Positions 35,483 through 50,100 of a stretch of DNA of 64,000 nucleotides are shown in pieces. This DNA comes from Synaphobranchus kaupii. Lineage: Eukaryota; Chordata; Actinopteri; Anguilliformes; Synaphobranchidae. Within the stretch, counting starts at the first letter, position 1. Every line of letters begins with the position of its first letter. The notes beneath the pieces are model-generated. The model had not been told where the DNA came from. It worked only from the letters and a program-made list of their open reading frames with translations, and did no database searches. The position numbers were made by a program, and so were the translations under genes. The stretch covers positions 61,527,027 through 61,591,026 of the forward strand of contig CM056378.1 of the NCBI GenBank assembly GCA_029718625.1. The letters run 5' to 3'.

Positions 35483-38400
35483 CAAGATCTGGCTTGTTTG
35501 TCGGATTTGGCTGGCGATCTCTCCTACACAGCCATCCATCCACCACATTTTCAGTAGGCTACTGGATTCTAGGATCTGATGATAAAAAAATAAAAAAATG
35601 ATTTATATTTGCATAGACTAATAAAATAACTATAGCCTATGCAAATATAAACAGGGAGTGAACAGAAAACATTGAGCATAGGCTATTAGAAAATGAGTAT
35701 CAATCAGATGATGTCGGCTACGTCTGAATAAAATATCAAAGCTGATTTACCAACTTCATTTGCTACCAAACTCTGCTGTCTGAAACAGCTTCAAATTCCA
35801 GCTTGTGCTGCTGGGAGAAAACGATGCGGCTCGAAAGAATCTAGCAAACGAACGGTCGCCTACTGTATTAACCGGAAGTACCAAAAACTTGCGACTCCGA
35901 TCCGACTCTTCAAACCGAACGGTACGGAACGAGCCGACTCAGAAAAAAGAGCCGAACTGCCCATCACTACTGCATGCCTCACAATTTATGGGGCTTTTTT
36001 AAAGCTGTAGCTTAGTTTATAATTTCAGACAAACATGAATAGCCTTCTGTAATTGGGACGGATGCAACTACCACGAGGTTCACCGTAGATAGGGATATTC
36101 TTGCCATTTAATTTCAGGATCGGTAGACAATTAGTTTCATATTAGCTTGTTAAAAAATTATAATCAAACAGTATTTTTAGCCGTGACCAGCAGCTAGTAT
36201 AAGTCACTCTGTGGTCGGTCTGTCTTGATCCAGGTTACCCAGAGTGACGTGTGCAGAGCATCAGTGTTTTTGAGTTAGCGTAGTTACTTCCTGGTTGCAA
36301 TATTAATCTCAAATATATGAAAGTTGCGATTGTGAACAGCTGGTGTCATCGTTGATTCGGAGACGAAATACGAATTAGAGACCACATCACTTCTGGGGAA
36401 AGACTGCACACTGATTTGCTAGAAAAAATCTAACTAACCTAGAACTAACCCACAACATACGTTGTGTTCTAAAACTCGCCACCTGCGATTAGACTAGGTG
36501 AATCGCCTGCAACATGGGACGTTCTGAGACTGGGTAGGTCACTGCAATTCCTCTCTGCAACATTCAAAAACGGTTTTGTTGCGTCACAAATCTTTGGTCT
36601 GAACTGGCCTTTACGTAACGTTGCATTGCGTGGATTATCTGTGAAATTGAAGTTACTGATCAAATGATAACGTTGGTATTTTGAGTTACCTAACGCTAGC
36701 TATCTGGTAAACTGACTACATTATAGCTAACGTTATCTGTTACATTTAGCGCGCGTTTCCATGTTACTTTTACCTAGCTAGCGTTAACGTTAAATACGGC
36801 CTGTGTTTTTGAGTTGCCTGCTAGTTATAGCTAAACTTACATTAGCTAACGTTAGCTAACCTTAAGTGTTAGCAAGTGTTTCCACTAGCTAGCTGCTAAC
36901 ATTACTGGGTGATGGGGCACACGTTAAGGTTGTAGATAGATAAGATAGATAGTTTATTGTCCTCAAAGAGGAAATTCATTTCCACAGCCAGTGCGAATAA
37001 CATACAAACATAATACATTTATCATTTATACAACATAGTACAAAAAAAACAATTTTTAACAAGTTAAAGTACATATACATACCCGGGGGAGGGGGGGGGG
37101 CATCAGATGGGGCAGGAGTCCAGGGTGGGAGTACTTTATTAAACTCGCTATGTTTGTTTACTTAGCTATGTGCACTTTTGGTATATTTTACATTAGATAC
37201 TTTTCCACTTTTACTCAACTGGTGTTTGAATGGGGGACTTTCTACTTTTTCTGGAGTCATTTTTAGCTCTGACCAGCAGCTAGTAGAAGTCACTCTGTCG
37301 GTAATTAGGTCAGTCTGTCCGATATTTCTGCAATAGACTATACCGGCACATACAGATACTTTGGCATATGGTCGCAGCTTATCATGTGCTAACGTGCTTG
37401 TTTAGATTAAAACGACAAGGTTATTTAACTCACCACAACTAAGCTTTGTCTGGGCATTTTGAGGTCATCCTGTGCTTGCTGCAGTTTCCTTTTCTTCTGC
37501 CACAGAAACAAGTGTGTGTAACGAGTGTGACAACTTCTGTAACAAGGTATTTGGTTGAGGAGACTGTGCTGTTCCGTACAGTAGACAAGTCAGCATTTCA
37601 AGCCATGCTGCAGGCTTTTGATAAACAATATGAGCTTCCAACCAGACAGTAGTCTACTTCTCCCAAACAGCTGATGAGTGCTTCTGAGCTGTGTGGAAAG
37701 ATTTGTGGTGTTATACTCTCTAACATTCTTTTTTACCCCGCATACCCAACACATAGCCTTGTCCAAATTTTTTGGATTACCATTGTCGTCTGGCTCGAAG
37801 CCAAAATGCTCCCGTATGAGCTGATGGCCATCAATATACAACAAGCATATACAAGTGTCCGATATGCAGGGCCATCTTTTGGGGGGGGCAACCGCCCCAG
37901 GCCCCGCACTTCACAGGGCCCCGTGGTGAGAGGGGAAATTCATTGAAATAATAATATATAATATTTATTTTTTTAATGAAATAATATTTGTCTAAAATAG
38001 CCTATATACATACAGTGAGCACCATAATTCATTGGACAGTGACACATTTTTTGTTATTTTGGTTCAATGACAATGAGGTTGAAGTGCAGACTGTCAGCTT
38101 TAATTTGAGGGTATTTTTATCCATATCGGATGAACCATTTAAACAATATAGAACCTTTTGTACATAGAACCCCCATTTTCAGGCATCAAAAAATATTGGA
38201 CAGTTTAACAATGTAGAATTAAGTAATAATTTTTTTATATTTGGTGGCATATCCTTTGCATGCCATGACTTCCTGATGTCTGTGACCCAACAATATCAAA
38301 AGACTCTTGATATCTTATTTTCTGGTACTCCTACAAGCGATACTATAACCTCTCTGCATTTGAGGTTTCGGAAAACTCCTATGCTTATGAAAACTTTGGC

Positions 38401-41400
38401 GGCATTGCAGTGTGGGGCGCGAATACTACCTTCCTTTTGAAAAGGATAGTCCAGAGCATCTTTTGTGAAAGGACGGATAAAAGGAATCGTGAAGCTCCTT
38501 TCCTTCTCAATATAAGAAATTCGAACGGTCCTTAGCATGGCTGCCCGGAAACTATTTCCGGTTCATGCGATCTAAACGATCCTTCTTTGCTCAAATTTGA
38601 CTATTAGAATGCAGCCTCTGTCTTCCTTTCAACTTGGGTTGTGATAAACCAAAAATAAATCTCTAATTTTAGCATCTCCTCTGTTGAAAACGGAAGACGC
38701 TGCATACGGGTCATTGCTATGCTTGTGCTGGACGGACACAGCACTTTCATTTAATAGCAGATTGAAAATCAAATGTAGGCATATTCGTCGAGCTTTAAAG
38801 AGCCAATAATTCAACAGCAGCAGCATGGCAGAGAGTTCGGAAACCAGCTTGGCCGCGGAGAGAGTGATTAGCACTCCGAGCAATCTAAAAAGCTTCAGAA
38901 GCTGCATTTTTAATGTCACCCCACAAGTTTTCAATGGGGTTGAAGTCGGGGGATTGAGCTGGCCACTCCATTACCTCAATCCTTTTTGTCTGGAACCAAG
39001 ATGTTGCTCGCTTACTCGTGTGTTTGGGGTCGTTGTCTTGTTGAAACACCCATTTCAGGGGCATTTCCTCTTCGGCATACGGCAACATAATCTCTTCAAG
39101 TATTTTGATGTATACAAACTGATCCATGATCCCTGGTATACGATAAATAGGCCCAACACCGTAGTATGAAAAACATCCCCATACCATGATTTCTGCGCCA
39201 CCATGCTTCACTGTCTTCACAGTGTACTGTGGCTTGAATTCAGTACCCGGGGGTCGTCTAACGTACTGTCGACGACCACTAGACCCGAAAAGAACAATTT
39301 TACTCATCAGTCCACAGAATGTTACGCCATTTCTCTTTGGGCCAATCGATGTGTTCCTTGGCAAATTTTAACCGATTCTGCACATGCCGTTTTTTCAACA
39401 ATGGTGCTTTACGGGGGCTTCTTGCTGATAGCTTAGCTTCGATCAAACGTCTTCTGACTGTAACAGCACTTACAGGTAATTTTAGATCATCTTTGATCTT
39501 TCTGGAGGTGATGATTGGCTGAATCTTTGCCATTCTGACTATTCTTCGATCCGTTTTAACAGTAGTTGCTCGTTTTCTTCCGCGTGTTTCGGGTTTTTGT
39601 TGCCATTTTAAAGCATTTGAGATAATTTTAGCTGAGCATCCTATAATTTGCTGCACTTCTTTATACGTTTTCCCCTCTCCAATCAACTTTTTAATCAAAT
39701 TACGTTGTTCCTCCAAACAATGTTTGAAACGGCCCATTTTACTTAGCAATTCAGAAGGAAATATATTTTATAACAATGTGTGAAACATTTGCTTCCCTTC
39801 TTCCTTAATAAAGGACAATTAATGACACCTGTTTTTTCACAGAATGAATGAATTCTCTAATTAAACTCCACACTGCTATTATTTTGAACACGCCCCTTTC
39901 AATGAATGAGTCAATTACTCAGAACAAGCAGCGTGCATGTCATGACAGTTGGGTCTGTTGTTTTTCTATTACACTACTACATCTACAAGTAAATTATTTG
40001 CCATGCAGAAATATCACTACTACTAATAACAGTGGTTCATCAGGTTACTGATGTTGTACTGCTATTTTCTTTAACACAACTGTACCTATAGTAGTTATGT
40101 GTCTCGTTGTATTGGTTTGCCCTCTTGTGGACGTAACGCGCAATAACACAGCCTGAAAGTTGGTCAAATTGTAACATTTTAAAATTGTAATAGATATTCG
40201 AATATATTCAAACTTATGTGTTTTTTCAGAAGGAATATTCTAACATGATTTTTGGCCAATGTTGACAGCCCTAATCCATATCTACTGCATATCTGGCAGC
40301 AGAGTGATGGTTTGAGGCTCGTTTTATACCTCAGACCCTTGATGACTTACAGCCATTTCAAATGCATTTCGCCAACCATGTATTCCATACTGTTCCAGCA
40401 TAATTTACAGCTAAGTCTTGATTCCCACCCCTAGCTGACAGTCTGTGGTCATTGTGGTTACTTCTGTAGGAAACCCTTAAAAGTGGCAAACTGTCTGTGC
40501 TGTATAAGTAGCCGTGACCTGGCGGGTGGCATACCTACCATCCCAATAATGATTTAAGATCACATAACTTTCAAAAGCAAAAACTGACAGACAGTTAAAC
40601 AAAACAACAACAACAAAAAAGAACAAGCTCAACACCACCTCACCTGAGCTCTACCCCACGCCACCTGAGCTTTACACCATCTTTCCTGAGCACGCATTCT
40701 GTTAATTTCTGCTATCAGAGAATTTACGGTGGTTCTCTCTTCAAGGACTTCATCCGAGGGCTGTGTGTAGCTTTACATTAATTATAAGTGATAATTTGAG
40801 ACGGATCACTTAAAAGGCCCCACACAATGAAAATTTACCTCTTAAGTGATGAAATGGTTAGCTATAGTTTAATTACTTCAAGGACATGATGCAGACCAAA
40901 ACATCTTTTTTTAAATTTAAAGTTGATATTTGCGCGGCTAAATATTTCCCTCACTTCTTCCTGTAAACGGCTGTGTGACGTTTTGGTGACGCGTACCTGT
41001 ACTGGCAGGCAGTGTAAAAAAGTTTTTCCTCCAATTACATTGCTCGATTTTCAACTTGTCCTCAACGTCAATGTGAGTGACAGCTATCTTAGAGTAACTT
41101 AGGTTGCTCACAGTAGCAAGTTAGCAACTGTCAATCAGTGCGAACTGCGAACAAAATGGGACGAAAGTGCTTGTTTGGGTGTGAGAGTCCTCACACGCTA
41201 TTTAGTTTCCCCACAAACGCATGGCTATGGAACAAATGGCTAGAATTTTGCCACACGAAGGAGGCTGCAATCTGCTCAAGGATTTGTAATTAGCATTTCG
41301 AGAATTATTTATTCTCGAATGCAATTGCTGTCCAGATGGGATTTGGGAGCTTCTACTCCCTCACTTAGTTGGCCATTCCCACCATCCACTACAATGGTCC

Positions 41401-44056
41401 CTCACTCCCTTTGAAAGTAAGTTAATAATTAGCATTTCTGTATGACGTTATATTTAATTCACCATCGGAAATAGCAAAGTTAGCTATAACTAAACATCTT
41501 GCTATGTAGCCAGGAACGAGAGGTTGCATGTCAGTGTGAGACTGAGTGGGTTACATCGCCATCGAAACTGGTCTGAAACTCAGGCAGGTGCCTAGGAGAA
41601 GTAAAAGGTAGGCTAATAATGTTAGCTGACCTGAAATTCTTATTTATAATGGCTGTTTTTCATTCATCTCTGTCGTTCGAGGTAACTTAGGCATGTCTGC
41701 AAATAAAGTTTGGGCGCGTCTACTTTATTTTACTAACGTTACCGCTACATTAGCTATATTATCTAAGAACTGCAGTTTCTCCCTTGTAAGAAAGACGGAG
41801 AATTTTTGGGATTCCAGATTCAACTTAGTGAAATATTGATAATTACAGATATTACAACTACTATTAGTGGCAGTAGTTGTTGCTGTCCAGCCATTTGCAC
41901 ACAGCTATCCTGTTATTGGTTAGCTAACGTTAGCTAATGTAAAAACAAAACAGGATTCCGGATTCTAAGCAAATATTTATTACAGATGTTGACGTTACAT
42001 ACGACTGTTATCATACCATTCAGAAACATCAAGATTCAAGAGGTGGATCGCATTTTCTGCAGCTCCGGCAGCAGCAGTGGGGATGGCTCAAACATATAGG
42101 GCCGCAATGGAGCGAAGCCGCCCCCTTACTCGTAGTGATCTCCCTCCCTCCCTCCCGGTACCATCCTCGCCCTCCCTATCCTCATCTCCCTCTTCGTTCT
42201 CATCCTCCTGCCCCTCATTGTCGCACAGAAATGACACTTCCTCCTTCTCAACAGAGGGGGATGGAAGAGGAGAGTGATCCTCAATTTGAGACACAATGTC
42301 ATCCATTTTGGCTAAGCCTTCTGAAAAGCATTAGGAAAAATCAGTTTTGTGGGGCCTTTAAAATTAACGTTAACATTTGTAATCCCTTTGTATGAGGGGG
42401 GCTTCTTTTGGTGCAGATCTGACCAGGGCCTTGTTTCCCAAAACCATCTTAAGCCTAAAATGATCATAAAAGTGATCTTATGAAGAATCTCTCTTTTGAA
42501 AGTTTTCCAAAGGCGCACTTTGAAAACCCTCTTTACCTCTAAGATCATTCAGTAATGGGAATTGAAGCCCTGTTTTATGATTTCATTGTATACATTTTAT
42601 TTCCATTTTGAGTCCTACAGGGAAATTCCACATGTATTTCACAAATGGGGAGGGGTGGGGGTGTTGATCTAATGCTGTTAGAACAGGGAACTTATCTTTA
42701 AAAATAGAAAAAAATGTTTTTAATTCTTTTTCAGCAGCATTCTTGTCATCTTAATTTCATTGTCATGTTATTCCACAAATGTCATTATATTGGTCCTGGT
42801 CATGCACACAGTACAGATGCAGTATTAATTTTGCCCATTACTTGTAGTAAAATAAACTCGTGCAGTTGCCGTCATGCTGAAATCCTGCAGATTTGTATGG
42901 GTATTGTTCCATTTTACCATCATACTGTCAACATTCCAAATGACTGGATATTGCTCATTGGTTAAAATAGATTATCATGAAAAACTTAACATTACAGGTC
43001 TAGTTGCTGGTAAGACTGACATCAAGTGTGAACAGAGCTAGTTTTGAAAGTATTGTAATGTTATCAATGGTAATATTCACATTTAACCCTATTTACTTGG
43101 GCCCATTGGACCCAATTTTCATCTAGTTTTTACTAGTGTCAATTAAGTGCCAATATCTCAAAAACTATTCACTGCACATCCATGGTTCAAAATTTGAATG
43201 AAAGAAGAGGCTTGTACCATTCAGAAATTTGCAACAGAATAAATTTATGTCAAAGTGGTCACATACAGTTTATGTACAAAATACACATAAGAATACAAAA
43301 AAAAGTATAAAACGCCTTGTGTTTTTATAGTTTATCACTGAATATCTCAACTTCAAAGTACTGGAGCAAGCCAGAATTGCTTATACTAGTGCACTGATAT
43401 GTTTCCACTTGTGTATAGAATTTGGTAAAGATATCTACAGGCTTTCCTTATCCATTGGTATTTTTCCCAAAACAGGGCCCAGGTGTCCCAAAAGCTATCC
43501 AAACCTCTCCAAACATAGAACATGTGCATATCTTTCTGTCTAGGCATGTCAATCATCAGAAAACTTTTTTTTTTTTTTAAAAAACAGTTTTTGTAATATA
43601 AAATGTGAAGAAAATTAACCTACACATGTTTTGTGTTTATGTGTATGAGGGTATTCTCTTATAAAGCGTGCCCAAAATTGCCCAAATACCTCTCCAAAAA
43701 GGATTACTTACCCTAATGTTATCCAACCAATCTGCTTTACTTTTAAAATTGCACTGTACTTCAAAATTTGATTTACCAGAGCCCCATAAGCCAGCAGAAT
43801 AACAGGTTTATCTATAACAAGCCTTCAACATTACTTTTTACAGCGAAAGTAATGAATAATACATCACTTTATTTGGCAAACCTGTCTGTTACCACCTCCT
43901 ACTCCTAGGTGTCAGGTGGGGAGGGGTGTCTTCACTGTCCTCCTGAAAAAGACAGATTCAAGTACATTACTAAGTAGAATCACTAAGAAATGAGAAGACT
44001 AATCTCAAAAGGACATATGGCAAGTATTACAATTAAGTGGAAAAAAAAAGTGTGTG

Positions 44057-44129
<73 letters not shown>

Positions 44130-47100
44130 CGTGGATTTTTCCCTTTCAACCCACAGTGAGCAAGTCTGTCCAAACAGAACCACAACAAAACCATGTAATA
44201 GAATAAGAAAAAGAATTTCAGTTTATTTGGAGATAAACTCAGAATGGGAGAGAGTCTTACCAGAATCTCTCTAACCTGAAAACAGAATACAGAGGACATT
44301 TATACACAATCTATTATTGCTTTACTGATTTGCCACAAGGGGCAGTTTCTAAACATACAGAGACAAGGGTATCCATTTCTTGGTGTTTAGTCTTTCGATA
44401 ACCTCTAACCTTCAAACCAAGTAACGAAAACATCCATCTCACAGACTGCCTGTCTCTGCAGATTGTGAAGGAGAGGCACAGTGGGAGTGAAACACAACAG
44501 GCCTGCTTAAAGCCTACTCAGTGTTCACAGAGAATACATTGTTTAATTACTTAACTCAATATAATTGATCTACTATATTAAATGCTTAATGATAATCATG
44601 TGATTGTCTCTATGTTAATACACACACATTGTAAAACAGAAAATTCCTTCACATTTCCCTCCTTTTATCATTCCATGATAACAAACACTTTTCTGTTACA
44701 ATCTACCTAATGTACTCAATCAATTAGTAAGTGATTCATTTTAATAACATTATAAATGATTACATGATTATACAGACCAAATACAATAATCTCGTGTGGA
44801 TATGTACAATACTCCAATAATCCAGGGGGAATTGAAAAACCGGCAGATTCAGGACTTATATGGGACAAAACTAGCACAGAGCCAGAAAACCCAATCAGTT
44901 CCGGAAAAAATAATTCCTCCGACCCCCCTTAGGGCAAAATAAGCAGTTATTTTGCTGTTTTTCTCCTCCTCCTTCCTATTTTTCCTGCCAAATTGCCTGC
45001 CTCCGTCGCGATGTTATCCAATGGGGAGAATTATTCTTTGAGGGTATGGTCCGTATACCTGCCCATCAAGCTTATCGCCCAATAAAAACGCTTCATACTA
45101 ATGTTTTTTAATGTTAATATAGCTAATGGCTTCATGCTTTCTAAGAAGCTACTGTGGCTTAATGGTCAGAGTTGCAGTCTCTCACACAGAGGATTGTGGG
45201 TTCGAGCCCAGCAGGGTACATGCTTATTTTCCACAAAAACAATGTGCAACTGTTAAGTACTTTTCATTTATTAGGCTGTTATTATTTTCACATTAACACA
45301 TTAACGTATTTTTATTGCAAAGGCAAAAGAGGTTTCCAATATTAACTGTTCAATGTTTCACTTGTATTTTACTCGTACTATATCACACCCTCCCCAAACC
45401 GGATGCCCTTGTCTGGTTTGGGGAGGGTGTTACGCTCTGCTTTTGCGGTCATGACTAACTGATTGTGGAAACCCGAACCTCAACGTACTCTTGCCTCGGC
45501 CAACATTTCTTTATTCATTAATTTCTTCACTTCAGTTCTGTTCACTTTATCCTTTTCACACATAACACAATGTCACCATAAAATTACTACTAGGAAAATT
45601 AAGAATTTACGATAATAGCCTACATTAAGAATTTATGATAGCCTCCTTTAATAGGGTGTTAGGGGTGACGTCAAACAATGGACGCTATCTGAGAATTCTA
45701 CAATAAAACAGTGGTATACAAATACATTTGCTCTAAATGTCAACACTGATGGTCAAAACATATAATAAATAATTCGAAAACATGAATGTGGTTGTTGTTA
45801 CTAATGTCTAAAAATCCCAATACTCTGTGTTAAGTCATTTCCACAATATTAACGCAAATGTAACGCAAGCACCTTGCTTAGAACGTTCAGCTCGCGTAGC
45901 GAGAACCACGAAAGCCAGTGTGTTTGTATTTGCTTTTCGCGGAGGATATTCCTCTATCGGAATAAGATTGATTTTACATTGTGTTGTCAAGAAGTATCGC
46001 TAGGTCCACCGGGTGTTTCACAGTGATCGGACGTCCTTCGGCTGAAATATCAGGTAAGAAAGACTTACGTCTGCTTTGTCATTTCAATATTTTTCACATA
46101 CACGAAAAAAACATAGCTAGCTATGACAAGGAGCTTATTGGCTACATTTTGGTGTATGGGTTGTCAGGGGTTGGTCTAAATTCACGTTCCCCCACCCCGA
46201 TAATGACGAGATGCTATCCAGCTTGTTAGACGGAGTTTGACAGCTCCTCACTGTTAACGTTCTGAACTGCTTACCGGTGTTAGCTTGTTAGCTCGGCCGG
46301 GTACGTCTCTCTCTCCCTCTCCCTCTCTCTCGACACAATGCAATTAGACATGTAGCTATCGAATTAATAAATACATGATTGTGACTTCGCTACACTATTT
46401 TCATGTTCAAGATGCGTCCCGTAATGTAACTGCACGTCATCAAACTGATAACTAGTTAATGTAGTAGCTAGCAAGGTTGCCTTCCCACTGTGTGTGTGTG
46501 TGAGAGAGAGTGAGAGAGAGAGAGTGAAACGGAGTGAATCTCCTACTTGTTATGTATTGTTTTTAACTGATCCACCTAGTTATCAAACAAATACAATGAA
46601 TGTAGCAGCAACGGGTCACAATATTGCTATTGCTATTCTGTTGTTAACTGGGAAATATTAGTGTAACTCCATGCCATTGCAGTACATAAGTGTACATTCA
46701 CAAATACATTTTCATATGTCTTGGATGAAACTGACATAGAAAATGTGAATGTGAGGCACATTTATTTGATGGCATGTGTATCATTTTGATGCAAAAGTTA
46801 CTATTTGAGAAGAGATAACATACTGTAAAAAAAAGTTAACTTGTTTGCCTGTGTAGGCGCAGTGAATGTAGCTATGAATGTAGCTGTGAATGTACACTGC
46901 ATGCAGTCAGACTAATATTTCCCAGTTAACAGAAATAATAGCAATGTAAGAGCAATATAATGTGACCTGTTTATGCTACATTGCATTTGTTTGAAAACTA
47001 AATGGACCAGTTAAAAACAATACAAAACATAACGTATAGGCCTGCAGGAGATTCACTCCCTTTCCCTCTCCCTCTCTCACTGACACACACACACACACAC

Positions 47101-50100
47101 GTGCAGGTGGTATGGGCACAGAGTTTGGCGTATTATTTGGGAACTGCAGACCTAATCTGTCAGGCTATCAAATAAAACATTTAATTATGATATGCATGTG
47201 TTACTAATTGCCTATACACTGCCTATTAAAACAAAACTCATTGAATTATTTATTTTATAGATCCATTTTGGTACATTGTGATAAAGGGTGTGAACAATTT
47301 AAATATTTACTGTAGTTACGCTGCTTTTTGGTTATGATTGTCTCATCTCAATTATACTAGCCGCTGTGTGTGTGTGTGTGTGTGTGTGTCCGCGCTAGGG
47401 TTGCAAATTCTAAGGAATTTCCTTGATCGATAGCCGTCAACGTTAATGAACAATCAATCGATCAATCGATAACAAAACAGCTAAAAATAGCTTATGACAT
47501 AAATTACAAAATGCATGTTTTTTTTCTCAATCAAAGCTTTATTGAAACATTTGAGAAATACGCCTGTTTCATAGCATAACACAAATATAATTATGAACGC
47601 TGTTTTGTTTAAGTATGATATTGTAATAAGGCTCGGGAAATTGCGCTCACTCTTCCGAGGCGAATCAGTGACTAACACGTACGTCTATGACATATACAAA
47701 AATAAGATGAGCCTTAATTAAAAACTTAAATTTGCAAAATGATTATGAAATAGATAAATAACATTTTTGAAAACAGCGCTATAATAGGTTCCCTCTCGAA
47801 ATGAGAAAGCTACGACAGCTCAGGCCTCAGTTTAAAACTTAAACTGCATAAGTGCAGTAAATACCTAGGCCTGCTGATTTTTATTTAAGAATATAAGCAT
47901 GTTTACGTTATCAGGGGTGAGTCCTGTGCGCAGTCGGTTTACAGCGAGACCAGCTGCTGAAAATACCCGTTCCGATGGGACTGATGTCCCAGGCATGCAT
48001 AAGTAGCGTGCTTCATGGTCGAGTGAGTCTTCTTCTTGTAAAGTTAATGTTTCCTAATTGCAGTGCGCGCGCCCCCTTGTGTTTAACTAAATGATTGCAT
48101 TTCACCAACAGCTCCCATTGACACAATTAAGATGAGACAGCAAATAGTTCAATTTGATCGTTAAATTTGAAATGGCCGATCAATCAAATTATTAACGGCA
48201 ATTAATCGATCAACAATTAATCGTTAACACCCCTAGTGTGCGCGTGCACGTGCGTGCATGCACACACATTAGGGTTGTCACATTGTTTCGAATTTGCATA
48301 CCAACACCAGTTTCGAACATGAATGGGGAACTTCGATAAAAAAAAAAAGTAGGCTGTCAAAATGGCCCCAAACATGCAATATCTCAACTACCGGTCCGAT
48401 TTTGACAAAACTTGGGGAAATGATGCATCTTGACACTGCGCTTCGGCATTTATTAAAGTTGTGAGAATGGTATCCAAATATTGTGAGATTATGAGGTGGT
48501 TTGAATCCTGAAATTAACACAATCAGGGGCATGTGTGTGTGTGTGTGTGTGTGGGGGGGGGGGGAGCCCAATATATTCCCCCACAATAGAAAAGAGGGGT
48601 GGATTATAATTACTGTTGCCTTGTTTTAAAGACATTTTTTGACACGGACATTCAACTACGAATTTTCTCCCAATATTGAACATATATTTTTGTTAGTGAC
48701 AGCCCTAACACACATACCATTGTATGTCAGATTGAATACAGGCCTAGCCTAATAATGTGTGTTTTAATAGTTCATCTCAAATTCCCTCTTTTCAGATCCT
48801 GTGGTGTCTACATCCGCAATGGAAACAGGAAATGCAGTAGAAAGCTTCACAAATGGGCTAGTATTAAATTTGCGCAAAAGCTATGGAGGTGTTACAGCAC
48901 CTTTTTTGAAGGAACTCAGGTTGTTGACGCCTGAACCACAAATTTCAGCGATGGCTGTTGTAAGTGATCATGCACTCAGGAAGAGTGTGGAAAGACTGCA
49001 CACAAAATTAATCAGCAGTCAGAAGAAAAGAAATAAAGATGAGATGGAAACATTAATGAATGAACCATTCTCCATTCCAAAAACACAGGAAGTCGGAACA
49101 GAAGACGGAAAACCTATCCCTTTGAACAACGAGGTGAAAAGAATGAAGAAAAAACTTGCCCATGTGGAAAAACAATGATAAATTAATGGAGGAAAAAATT
49201 CAGTTGGAGGTCGAGTTGGAATCTGTCGAGAAAAGGTACAGGGAGGAAATGGCTGTGTGTGAAAAACTCCAAACCTCTGAAGATTTCGGAGAAACAACAG
49301 GTAAAAGCGGCGACAAGTAAAGTGCGGAATTTAAACAAACAGTTAAAAAAAAGAGAAACAACTATCAAGGCACTACAACAAAAATGTACTGAAGTGGATC
49401 CGAAGAAAGTGGGAGCCATGGAAGAGGCCAAGAATAGAGCAGAGGAAGAAGCAAGGGCAGCAGACAAACAAGTTGATGAGCTGAAACGAAAACTTAAGTC
49501 AACTGTGGACAATTGCAGAAAAAAATGTAAAAAAATATCGGACAAACAAAGCAAAGAACTGGATCACCAAGAGGATTTGAACAACTCACTATGGAAAGCA
49601 AATTGAAACAATTAGAGAAAGAAAATGAAGAATTGGTAGAACTAATGAATGAAGACATCATAACAACTTTTCATGAAGGAAAATACACAGACGAAATCAG
49701 CGAAGTGATTATGGACCTGCTGGCCATGAATGTCTCGATGCGAAAAGTTGACAGCGTTATAAAAACAGTGCTTAAAAAATTAGCTGGGAAGAATGCCAAG
49801 CACCTGGCTGAAATCACGTCTCCTTGTGGAGACAAGGAGCCTCGCTGACATCCAGCTGGCAGAAGCGATGATGAGTGGGCAAGACCTGGGTGTTGGCCAT
49901 TGTCTCCACGGGGATGGTACAACGAAATTCCACCATCATTACCAGGATTTTGAAGTCACCCTAGCCAACGGCAACACCATGACCCTTGGTATAGTTGATC
50001 AGGCAGGAGGAGACACAGAGACCATGTTCAATTCATTCATGTATCGGATTAGGGAGCTGGCAGGAGCCATCAAAGAGGGAACTGCAGATGAGAACATGGC

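Noticed and set aside
35206..35548. Cys-Val repeat proteins
   Set aside because: Translation of the (AC)n microsatellite.
45148..45220. Functional tRNA gene
   Set aside because: Internal promoter boxes fit, but acceptor and T stems do not pair.
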